Assembly (NCBI GenBank): GCA_034620365.1
Contig: JAQGEQ010000084.1
Span: 1,798,001-1,862,000 of the forward strand
Reading direction: 5' to 3'
Length of the DNA stretch: 64,000 nt
Source of the DNA: Pegea sp. RAD2-039
Lineage: Eukaryota; Chordata; Thaliacea; Salpida; Salpidae
Shown: positions 53,334 through 63,169 of the stretch, one piece after another
How positions within the stretch are numbered: the stretch's first letter is position 1
How the letters are laid out: each line of letters begins with the position of its first letter
Made by a program: the position numbers and the translations under genes
Notes under the pieces: generated by a model
Database searches by the model: none
The model's input: the letters and a program-made list of their open reading frames with translations, nothing else
Told to the model about the DNA's origin: nothing

Positions 53334-55595
53334 ATGGATAAAATCGTTTATATCCGTTCTTTGGCTGCTCTACTTGTAGCTTTATTTTTCATTTGTGTTA
53401 CACGAACAACTGTTTTCACTTTATTGACTTCTGCAAACACCTCCGAAGAATGTCTTGCCTATCAGGTTGATTCAGAAGAATGCTGGGAACGGTTACAAGG
53501 AGCAGCCAAATATTCCACTGATGCTAATATAACAGACGAAAAAGCACTTTTAAATTCTCTATCTTACATATTGAAAAGTAGTCTTTACATAAATTGCTTC
53601 TTCTACTGATTTTATCAATTTCAGCTTACACCAAAGTCTTTCATCAACCTTTTATTAACTATGATATCTTAGACAAGTATAGTCTTCTGATCACTGTTGA
53701 AGGATATGATGACAACTTGAAACCTTATTTGTTTGCCGGACACTTAGATTTTGTTACTCGAAAAAAAGGAAACTTCTCCAAAACTGAGTTAGAAGCAAAT
53801 GTTTTTGGGGCATCTGCAATTGATGGTAAAATGACAGTAATGGTGTGTATACAAAGACAAATTTATAAACAGATTCACGATTTTATATCATAATTTTTGC
53901 TGATCACTTTGTTGTTTCATGTTAATTAAAACTTTTAGTTAACTTGAAGTTGAAATCCTTTTTTATATCAATTAAATTTGTTTGTTCTTCTTAACTTTGT
54001 TTTGTGACACAGCTCTAATTAACTAGTATTAAATAATTAGTTCTAAAAGTTAAAGTTCTATTTACAAAAAAAACTTTTTATATTTTTTACCATATTGATA
54101 ATAGTAGATGATATTATGATGATCTTTCTCAACTATTATTCAATTTAGGGATTGTTGGAAGCTTTAGATCTACATATATCAGCCCAAGGTCAACCTAGTA
54201 GAAGCTTTTATTTGGGTTTCAGTCATGATTCTGCAGTAACTTTTTTATTTTATTTAATTTGCTACAAAAATACAACTTCTCATGAATTATAGAAAGGCGA
54301 AAATGTTGGTACATCTAAAATTGCATCTTTACTAAAATCAAGAGGTTTAAAAGAACTGGAATTTATTCTTACGGAAGGAGCTCCAGTTCTTCACGATATT
54401 TTACCAAAAGTCGATAAACCAGTTGCCTTGTAAGCTAATTTCTTCACATCACAATAAACTTGAAAAAATCCATTTTTTAATTGAAACTTTTACATGATAT
54501 TCAATTTTTTAAAAGTTTTGTTTTAGAATTGGAATGACTGTAAAGAGTGAATTATGCTTAAATGTATCAATGCCAACAGCGCAACGTCACCATTCAGTGG
54601 TTGAAGGACTTGCCCAAGTCATAAACAGGTTCTCTTGTATTTTCTATTCCGCAAATATTTTTAGACCAGCTGTTTTCTGATTTTTAAATTTTTTTTTTAT
54701 GATCTGAAGAATTTTTAATCTTTAGAATAGAATCTGATCAACTTTGGCATGGAGTTGATTACGTGACTTCCACTTTACTGAACACAGTAGGAGTTTACAT
54801 GAAATTTCCTTTTAATTTTATGTTTACGAACCAATGGCTGTTTAGTGTTAGTCAATTTCTATAAATAAACTTTCAAATCACTAAAATTATTTCTTTTAAA
54901 GCCTTTGACTAGGTATTTACTCATCAAAAATTTGACAAGCTCTCTAATGTGTCGTACAACAACTTCAGTTTCAAAGGCTGAAGGTTCTGCGGATATAAAA
55001 AGAGCATGGTCGACAATTAACTATCGAATACACACCACAACCACCCCTAAAGATGTAAGTGCTTAAGCTCAAATATGTGTAAAATAACTTTGTAATTTTC
55101 TTTGCAGGTTATAGCACACACAAAACAAATACTAAATGATGAAAGGTTTTCTGTTTCAGTGTGTAAAGACACAACTGTCCCAAAGAAGTCTGTCCCTGTC
55201 TCCCCTTATTCCGAACCATATTTTATCATAAAAGAAACTTTTAATCAAGTTTTTCCTGAAGTGATTGTCGCACCTGGTAATTTCATCTCTGCTTGCTTCA
55301 AATATTTATTCTCAATTTGTAGGTGTCTTGATCGGTAACTTAGACTCACTGAGCTATCGGCGGTTTACAGATCGGATTTACCGTCTATCACCTGTCTATC
55401 TCTCTCAACTTCAAACCAAATTGTATCTTTTGTAATTAATCATTTAGTGATTTCAATTTCAAAATATTCTTTTACAGTTTGAAAGATGACAAGCTAAAGA
55501 AGGTTTTTTCCAACAATTATGTCTTGCTCATCAAGTTCTACAGCCAGTTAATATTCAATATGGAGAAAACTGAAAGTTTCGATGACGAGCTGTGA
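53334..55595 (+). CDS. PM20D1-like M20 peptidase homologue, probably inactive
   Basis: Ten exons, 53334-53577, 53625-53842, 54149-54235, 54293-54429, 54527-54628, 54726-54846, 54902-55054, 55108-55276, 55323-55422 and 55478-55595, give 482 residues. PM20D1 of vertebrates is about 500. Residues about 8-30 are a signal or anchor helix. Similar segments in order are FHQPFINYD, PYLFAGHLDFV, FGASAIDGKM, KFPFNFMFTNQWLF, the RTTTS segment, NYRIHTTTTP, and the C-terminal SPVYL. M20 enzymes bind two metals through HxD, D, EE, D/E and a late His. Here H121, D123 and D148 are present, but the EE pair is S182-A183, the next acidic ligand is T210, and no His is seen at the expected late position. PM20D1 makes and breaks N-acyl amino acids; this copy is inferred to be a pseudoenzyme. 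The open reading frame is intact across all exons. An acceptor lies 11 bases before the ATG. Confidence 0.85.
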
Positions 55596-55599
55596 CTTT

Positions 55600-56310
55600 T
55601 ATATCTAACTTTTGTTTTTACCGCCTTTTAAATACAGAAAAGCTAATTGTATGGATTCCATTTAATCTTGAAAACGTATTTCATAATTTATAAAACTTTT
55701 TTTTGCAAATCTAAGGATTTGATAAAGTTTATAAACAATAAATTTTTGAGATATTACAAAAAAAGTCTTAGATATTAAAACGTTTAACTACAATTATCTG
55801 TAAACTTGCAATTAATTGGAATAAGACAAAAAAAATAAAAATTTTCTAGATTCGTTTAATCTTAAAATTGTCAATTTTATCAGCAATAATTTTTAGTATT
55901 TTAAGCTTTTAGTAAATATAACATCAAAAGAGACATTCAAACAAGTTATTAGATTTCTTAAACAATTTACAATTATATGCAAACGAAATTTATTGAGACG
56001 TTTCAACAACAAAGAAAATACTTTTTTAACATTTTTCTAGACGAAGCTTAAATTAAGTAGATTTTCTCATATTTAATTTTTGCAAAATTATTAAGTGAAA
56101 TTCCAAAAGTTTTTTTGGAGGTTTATGAATTTATTATTTTTTAATGAACAATTTTTAAATATTAAATTTATGAAAACTCTATTTGATATCATGTATAGAA
56201 AAGTAAGACATAAATCAACTTTTATATATTTTAATAAACTTCTTTTTATAAAACTTTTTTAAAAAACTGTGTGTAGAATATAAAGAAATCAAATTATAAG
56301 CAGCTTTTGA
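55600..56310. other. Short intergenic region between PM20D1-like and nicolin genes
   Basis: The two genes are convergent. AATAAA-type signals are present near 55735 (plus strand). Nothing else is seen. TGACGTCA at 56311-56318 overlaps the nicolin stop codon. Confidence 0.4.
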
Positions 56311-56315
56311 TGACG

Positions 56316-57352
56316 TCAGTTATAAGTCAACATACTTACATCATAAGAGCCGTCTAAATCAAATCTTCCTAACGATCCTGAAGGAGGAAGATCAGATGAT
56401 ACTTTTTCAGTAAGAATCCAAAGTTTTTGTAGATGTTGAGAAACAATTTGAGGATCTGGTAGTTGAGATTTGATTACTTGAGATATCAATTGTTGTTTCG
56501 CTTCCTCGTTTCGTTTGTCAAATAAATTGCTGAAAAAAATTGAATCAGATTTGAAATATTAAAGAATACTTACAGTTGATTGGCTATTGAAGATGAAGTA
56601 GAAGCTGGTTGATAAAAATTCAAATCTTCAATATTAAACTTTAACCAGTTTGGCGAAGGTTGAAAGAGAATCAAACGAAAACTGATCACTGATTGTAAAG
56701 GGATTTTGAAATCTTCTGTTTTTAATGAGAAGTGATTCTAAAAAAACAATAAATTATCAAACTAATCAAATATTTCATCGTTTTTGCTGAACGAACTAAA
56801 AACAGAGAAATAATTTTGATGATCAACATTATTTTAATAACAACTTTTTTTATAGTTATCAAAAATTTATCAAATTTATTAGAATAAACGCGAAGGAGGG
56901 TGCCAGAAGAGGGCACCTCTCGCTAACACACATTCTCACAAATAATATCTATTAAACATAATTAAGTTAGAAATATAAAAAGAAAAAGATGTAGCACGGT
57001 AGTCCCCATACAGTGGACATCAAAACTAACTTGGCTTCCTTCTTCTAAATGAGGATGTGGCATTAAAACAAAATCTTTTAAAACCATCTTCCAAGTTGCC
57101 GGATTATTCTCATCTTTAATCTAATATAAAGATTCTGTGAGATTGTAGGAAGTGAAAATATAAACCAACCTTGGCTTTGATCGATATATTTGCAGTGTAG
57201 AAATTGGAAAATTCAATTTTGGTGATTTGTCGCGGTGACGTGAAACTGACTTCTAAAACTCCACAACCGCTGCGAAAGTTTTCAGACTTCGCTTCGAGAA
57301 ACTCTATCGGTTTTATTTTTGCGTTTGTCACTAGGTGGCGCTTGTGAGCCAT
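56316..57352 (-). CDS. nicn1: Nicolin-1 (tubulin polyglutamylase complex subunit)
   Basis: Four exons, 57352-57170, 57120-57031, 56737-56574 and 56529-56316, give 216 residues. Human NICN1 is 213. Matching landmarks in order are a motif like KIEFSNFYTANISIKAK, then NPATWKMVLKDF and LMPHPHLEEGSQ, then a segment with FQPSPNWLKFNIEDLNFYQP, and the conserved end LGRFDLDGSYDVSMLTYN. Nicolin is a small subunit of the TTLL1 tubulin polyglutamylase complex in cilia and neurons. The start at MAHKRH is chosen by family length; the open frame continues further upstream without similarity. A truncated LINE 3' end sits in the second intron. Confidence 0.9.
56882..57010 (-). mobile_element. LINE 3' UTR fragment inside a nicolin intron
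   Basis: ATAAACGCGAAGGAGGGTGC ... GGGCACCTCTCGCTAACACA then ATTCTCACAAATAATA matches the 3' UTR of the LINEs at 62406 and 19310. Only the last 130 bases were inserted or kept. It inflates the second intron to about 290 bases where the gene's other introns are about 45-50. The GGAGGGTGCC and GGGCACCTC parts can form a hairpin. Confidence 0.75.
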
Positions 57353-57927
57353 TGAGTTATGTAAGATCAATTGAAAAGCAGAGACAAGCGATATGATCAC
57401 AACTTGGAGGTTCAAGTTGAACTTTTGGTGGTTGAATACTACAACAGTCCCATTCACCACAAAAACCACAAAGTAGAAATTGCTAAAAGTAAAATTGTTG
57501 AAGAAAATTTCAATTTTTTATCAAATTTGTTTTTAGCAAAAAAATTAGTTGCAAGCAAATAAGATTTTAAGTTTGAAGAACTTTTATGATTTGTTTCGTT
57601 TAGTAATCTTAGAATTGATGATAAATCAATGAATCAAAGTGAGATTTTATAGGATTAGATGATTGTTTTTACTGGTTTATAAAAAGTTATTTCTTCTTTA
57701 AATAGAAATTAAGCAAAATTTGTGTGCAACAAAAAAGCCAAATGATCATCATCAGTTTATAAATTGGTGAAATATTGCAGCTACTAGTCTACTTTTTACA
57801 AAAATTAAGATCAAATAGGAAGCAGATGTAGCATGCTTTTAAGTGATTAGCTACTTTTGAGTTTCTAAATACTTGCTTTTTGTCTCCTTATCTTAAATAT
57901 ACTCCTGTTTAAAATGATTCAAAAACA

Positions 57928-58491
57928 TTAAAACACTTTTATTGTTTCAAAGTTGAATAATAAAACAATAATCTGATTAATAAATAATGTAGTATTATTG
58001 CCAAAATTATTTAAACCAACCTGATTGCAGTCACAGCAGTTTGGGCAAGTTAACCTCTACAAAAAAGACATTTATGAAAAGAAATTTGAAAACTAAAGAA
58101 TAAAATTTACTTTTCTTGCACCACACAAAGAGTTTTTACTAGGATATGTTGGATTACAAGATTCTGAAAATGAAAGCCAGCATTCGCAGCAATCGTTCGG
58201 TTGATCTGCTGTTCCACAAGAACAAATTGCTTGAGGCTAAAAAATGTTAATTAGTCTGATTAAATCAGGTTTTCAGTTTACATAAATTTACCCCAAGTAA
58301 TTTTTTGACTAACAGAACCCCAAGAATGAAAAAAATATAAATAATGAGACCAATAAGTATCCAAACACCAGCTGGCAATGAGGTAGCAACTTCAGTTTTA
58401 GGTATTTCAGTTGGCTAAACAAACAAAGAAAATATTAAATAAACTTATAACGCTAAAAATTAGAATTGAAAACATTTATGCTTACAGCCAT
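57928..58491 (-). CDS. Small Cys-rich single-pass membrane protein
   Basis: Exons 58491-58486, 58414-58292, 58236-58111 and 58056-57928 join in phase. The first exon codes only for Met-Ala. The predicted 127 residues have a short N-terminus, one membrane helix at about residues 18-40 (PAGVWILIGLIIYIFFILG then VLLV), and then eleven cysteines in 55 residues in motifs CSC, CCEC and CPNCCDC. The C-terminal end is uncertain: reading past a possible GTTGGT donor after CDCNQ gives a Cys-free 30-residue hydrophobic tail with a poly(A) signal overlapping its last codons. I do not recognise the family. Orientation of the Cys-rich part is probably cytosolic, since KKLLG follows the helix; this is inference. 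Confidence 0.6.
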
Positions 58492-58494
58492 AAA

Positions 58495-59310
58495 AACTCA
58501 AATTTTGATGAAAAAGGAAAGATTATAGACTGTTTTGAGTTCTATCCTAAATTTAATAAAACTTGTGTATAAGTTGAAATATGAAAATTTGAACAGCTCA
58601 ATTTTTGTGACTTTCATAAATTTTCTAAAATGAAAAAATAAAGTTTTTGTTATTGAAGAAATTTAAATAAAAAATATATTTAAATTAAAATAAATATAAC
58701 AAAAAATATTCAAGTAATATAATTACATTGAACATTTGACATCAACTATTTTTAAAGTAATATCTCATAATATAAATAATTATTATGTACTTTTAAACTC
58801 ATAAATTATTATCATAAAACTAAAGGTAAAATAATTTATATCAAAAAGACTAAAAAATATGTCAGTTGTCATTAATGGCCATTTAAATTGTTTTTTTTTA
58901 AGTTTATTTATATAAATAAAAACAGAAAAAAAACTATATTAAAATTAAAAAATATTATTTGAAATAATATGTAATTATTTTAATTAGACGCAAAATACTT
59001 AAAAATTTGTTAATGTTGTAAATCTAGCTAACCGTTGTTTTCATAGAAACGGAAATTCCCTAAAAAGATTATTGTAAAAGTTGCTTTTAACAGAAAATAT
59101 TTTAGAATGAAGTAATAGACGAATAAGTCTTTGTGCTAAAACTATGTAATTATCTTATCTGTATCTTTATTTCATTCAATGGGTGGCTGTAGATGACAAA
59201 TTCTACAGATCTTAAAGCAAACAAAACAAGCTGAAATATAAAAAGAATAGGAACACTGCAGAAGAATAAGTATAACATAAACTATTAATCAAAAATACAA
59301 TATAATAGAA
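58495..59310. other. AT-rich DNA, no gene recognised
   Basis: No exon or repeat seen. Confidence 0.4.
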
Positions 59311-59419
59311 TGAATGAAGTTGTAGTGTTATAAAATCATATTTTTAAAGATAATTTTAAAAGCCGTGATAAAAATTTGATGCAGTTTTGGATTGGAAGGA
59401 AAATGTAAAACCCAACCAT

Positions 59420-60760
59420 TAAAAAAACTCCCACTGGGTGTTATTAAAGCTGTTGAAAGGTTCAATTTCGAATAATGAATCTCTAAGGACGTTGGAAAAA
59501 TTGCGAGCTTTAAAAAATCAATTGAAGTTAACATGAGAAAAGCCGTTATTGATTTCAAATAGAAAAGGCGTCGATACATGAATCTAATGACCTTATGTAA
59601 ACGGTATAAAGAAAAGGGTGATCCACAGCTAGGGAAAGCTTTCTTAGTGAAAGGTCTTTAAACAGGTTCAATCTTTGAAATATCTTTCACGAGGTGAGGA
59701 CTCTATACGGAAGAGCTTAACTCTAATTTGAGACGGATGTATAAGATAGAAATTTTATCCAGATGTTTTCCAAATATTTGTGGTCTTAAAATATTTTAGA
59801 ATTTGGTACAAAGTAAGTGAGTTAGTATGGCCTGCTACGGCCGAAAACGTCCATGGTGTAAAGCGTCGCAGGAGCTGCCAGAACGACACTAGGTACATAA
59901 AAGAACTGCTTACGAGACCCCAACTCCAGTTTTAAATTCGAAGCTTTGTGTTTCCTACAGACTTGACTGAACAGCTTTCCATTTTAAGGTAGGCCTTTTA
60001 GAAGTGTTTTAAGAAGCTCTTGATGTTCTTTTCTTCAGTCTGGTTGTAAATAATAAAATAAATATGGCTTGGTTAGGGTAGTTGATACTGACATTTTGAA
60101 ATTTAAGCAGTTTTTTCTGATCAGAAATTTCAGACTTGGAGATATTGAAGATGTCTTGATAGATTTAGATATTTCATTCAATTTTTTAATTTGAAGTGAT
60201 CAAGCTTTTTAAGAAGATTCTTAACCTTGTTTACTTTAATGGAAAAGTTGTTCTTCCACCGGTGTTATTAAAGTTGCTGAGAGATTACACTTTAAAAGAA
60301 ATTCTATCTATATTTTTTAATCGAAATTTTAAGTACTTTTTATTGAGAATTGAACCGACTCTAGTAAAACGTTTTGACATCATTTTTCATTAAAAAATAA
60401 TCAACTTAATTAACCTGTTTAATTTGAGTCTCGAAATTTTGGGTAATATCAGCAAATGACAGCTTCTCAGTTTGAATTTTATTTATCAATTCTCCTTTTA
60501 AAACATCGACCTTTTTAGCTAAGTTCTTAATCAAATGATGATCTATGTTGTTTAGCAAAATCGAAGTACTTTTTTATTTGGTTTAATGAGAATTTTATAG
60601 TCTTTTTGAAATGGCCTCTTTTTGTCATTATTTACCTTACACATAAGGTCAAATACTTCCTTTGTCATTGCACATTTGGAATGATTCAATGATTCACAGT
60701 GCATTGTATTCCTGATAATTTCTCATCATTGATGCTATCTAATCATACGTCACAGGTGAT
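59420..60760 (-). mobile_element. LINE ORF1 debris
   Basis: On the minus strand, 60700-60640 encodes a fragment ESLNHSKCAMTKEVFDLMCK. It resembles the PHD-like zinc finger ('W.H..C..LS...Y..I') at the N-terminus of some LINE ORF1 proteins. Then 60530-60420 encodes a coiled-coil-like stretch with KKVDVLKGELINKI and FADITQNFETQIKQ. Frames are broken. The sequence GTGTTATTAAAG-TTG-TGA-AG occurs both at 59438-59460 and 60259-60285, pointing to partial duplication. A SINE lies inside the interval. Low certainty. Confidence 0.4.
59824..59990 (-). mobile_element. SINE copy with internal deletion
   Basis: On the minus strand it shows GTCGTTCTGGCAGCTCCTGC then CGTTTTCGGCCGTAGCAGGC, matching the SINE body and tail at 9197 and 40067. 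The CTGCATCAGTTC ... GCATACTTTG centre is missing. Confidence 0.7.
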
Positions 60761-61280
60761 AGAGAGTGTATTAGCATCTTTCTTTAATATATCCATGTCA
60801 CAAGAATCTCAATATATAAACTTTCATAAGCCTGAATCAAATATAATTTGGTACTTTGAAGGTGCTCTTTGACATTAAAGTTGCTTTCAAATAAACTTTA
60901 TAATGGTTTTGTATTTATTTCAGATCTGTTTAAATAAGAGATATAAATGTTTTATACAAATAATATTTTGATATATATTTTGTTACTCAATCATAAAAAG
61001 ATTAAAAAAACTCAATAAAAAATAAACAATTAAAAAAACTTAAATATTTTATAAGATTTTAAGGCGTTTTTATCGAGAGCTTAAAAAAACATTCTTAGTG
61101 AATGAAATATCTAACTTTTGTTGCAGTATAAAGAAATATTTGGAGATATTTTTCAAATTTTTTTATTTAAATCTCTTTAAAGTGCATTTATCTTTTTTAA
61201 TCCCATAGAAAGGTATAACACAACATTTTAAACATCAAAAACTAGGATTGCATGCACCATGATGCTTTATAAGAAGCGGC

Positions 61281-62141
61281 CTAGCACTTTTTTGGTCTGC
61301 GAGCGACTTTTCGTCTTCGAGTTACTCGTTTCTTAGGCTTGCATCCTTGTCTTTTGGGACTTACGCGTCTCTTAGGCTTTCTGGATCGCTTTCCGCACTT
61401 TTTGGAAGATTTTTTTGCCTTAGAGCTTCTCTTTCGGCGTTTGACACGTCTAACTGATTTACAGCCTTTTCTAGATTTAGTTCCTCGTTTAGACTTGACG
61501 CGCCGTCTTCGTCTGGAAACTCGTGCCTTTACCCGGATTTTGCGTCTTTTCGGCTTACACATGTTTCTTCGCGACTTTTTTACCACTTTTCTTGCCTTGA
61601 CAGCCCGTCTTTTAGGCCTGCACATAGCCTTACTTGCTTTTGCAACGCGTCTTCTAGACTTTCTGACTACTTTTCTTCGCTTTACAGTTCGTTTAGTCCG
61701 TCTTTTTGGCTTACATGCGGAGCTTTTTTTCACCGATTTGCCTCTCTTTACACGTCGTTTTTTGGATGATTTCTTAACAGACTTTTTTCTTCGTTTGGGT
61801 GCACATTTACTTTTTTTTGATCGCTTTCTTTTTGGTTTACGTTTTCGCGAAACTTTTCTCCTTTTTTTGGGAAGACAAGCGTTTTTCCCCATTTTACCAG
61901 TCAGCATATATCTCCCGCGACAATTTCGGTATACATGTCCCGACTTTCGAAGACGCTGTAGAGCACGACCCACAATCCGGGTACATTGCCACTTGCTAAT
62001 CTTGAAAGTACTTGCAATATTTTTGATAATTGCCTGCCGTCTGATACCCTGTACTTCTTTTGAAGAAGCAATGGTATTGAGGACCATACTTGGGTAGGTG
62101 GGGTGGTTGGCTATTGCCGATGGTGAAGGTGTCGCTGTCAT
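61281..62141 (-). CDS. H1-like / protamine-like chromatin protein
   Basis: A single uninterrupted frame gives 286 residues. Residues about 12-85 form a linker-histone winged helix (HPTYPSMVLNTIASSKEVQG, then RRQAIIKNIASTFKIS and VGRALQRLRKSGHV, ending RGRYMLTGK). Residues about 88-286 are almost entirely Lys and Arg. In this tail cysteine recurs in small motifs: KCAPKRR, ACKPKRR, MCRPKRR, MCKPKRR, GCKSVRR, KCGKR, GCKPKKR and a final PKKC. The mixture of an H1 globular domain and an Arg/Lys tail is that of protamine-like proteins of sperm, known from molluscs and tunicates. The periodic Cys would allow disulfide or metal bridging of packed DNA; that is inference. It is intronless, as usual for histones, and no histone stem-loop is seen 3' of it. 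CACGTG lies about 60 bases upstream. Confidence 0.85.
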   Translation of the reverse strand: MTATPSPSAIANHPTYPSMVLNTIASSKEVQGIRRQAIIKNIASTFKISKWQCTRIVGRALQRLRKSGHVYRNCRGRYMLTGKMGKNACLPKKRRKVSRKRKPKRKRSKKSKCAPKRRKKSVKKSSKKRRVKRGKSVKKSSACKPKRRTKRTVKRRKVVRKSRRRVAKASKAMCRPKRRAVKARKVVKKSRRNMCKPKRRKIRVKARVSRRRRRVKSKRGTKSRKGCKSVRRVKRRKRSSKAKKSSKKCGKRSRKPKRRVSPKRQGCKPKKRVTRRRKVARRPKKC

Positions 62142-62405
62142 GCCTTCCTAGTTACTTGGCGGTATTTTAACTTAAAGCAAAACTTATGAAAGCATTTATC
62201 ACGTGACTGCAGAATATATTTATCAAAATATACAGACGTTTGCGAAATCATTTGATTATGACGTATGAATTAAAAATCATTTACTTTCTTTTAGTTTAAA
62301 ATTGCAAGATAAAATTATAATAGAAAGTTTTTTATAAATTTAAATTATGATGAATGAATAATTTTCATTGTATTACAGTTCAGAGTAGTTATTTGTAAAT
62401 TCTTA

Positions 62406-63140
62406 TTCATTTATCACAATAAATGCGAAGGAGGGTTCTTGAAGAGAGCACCTCTCGATAACACACATTCTTACAAATAATACCTATTGGGTAAAAAATA
62501 TAGAAAGTAAGAGATGTAACACATGGCATTTCGGTAGTCCTCAAAGCATATAACAGTGAATAATTACATAGAATTATAGTAATATTTGAAAAAAAAGGAA
62601 AATTCACAGTTTAGAAATGGCAAGGTTGGCAATATTATAACGGTTCAACTTCTTCTTGAACAACGCGATTGATTTTGACATGATAATGTCTGGTGGCAGC
62701 TGGTTTCAAGCACTAATTGTGTGGTATGAGAAAAAATTTGTTCTGATTAATGTACCAGATGATATGACCTTATTAAGATGTAATGTGTGTCGTCTGAGTT
62801 GATATAGCTTGAAGGAAGGACTAATGGAAAAGAAATCATCAAACTGAAGGTCAGTTAAATTGTGGATAACTTTAAAAATAAGAATTAAGTCGTATTTAAT
62901 CCGTCGGATTTCTAAAGTATCTAAATTGAAGAAGCTGAGACGATGTTTATATCTATTGTATTTAATAATAAGTTTCCTACTAACTAATCTTGTAAATGTG
63001 GTCTGAACAGACTCGATTTTTTTGATATCACTAACTTGATATGGCATCCAAGCACTAACATTGTATTCAAGAATTGGACGTACGTACAATTTGAAAAGAT
63101 TGATAAAAAATCATGGATCCTTAGAATTAAAGAACTTTAC
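62406..63140 (-). mobile_element. Jockey/CR1-like LINE 3' end
   Basis: Minus-strand 63089-62706 encodes the RT C-terminal domain: LYVRPILEYNVSAWMPYQ, SDIKKIESVQTTFTRLV, LEIRRIKYDLILIFKVIHNL. The 3' UTR continues to 62406 with GGTGCTCTCTTCAAGAACCC and a TTATTGTGATAAATGAATAA tail. It is very similar to 19310-20000, so both descend from one family. 5' truncated at about 63140. Confidence 0.85.
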
Positions 63141-63169
63141 CAAAAGGTAAGCAAGGCTGATTGATTAAG

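Noticed and set aside
59328-59579. Minus-strand open frame of 83 codons
   Set aside because: No familiar motif, no splice context, and it lies in repeat debris.
61339-62097. Long plus-strand open frame of 252 codons
   Set aside because: It is the antisense shadow of the Arg/Lys-rich H1-like gene, rich in Leu, Phe and Arg by codon mirror effect.
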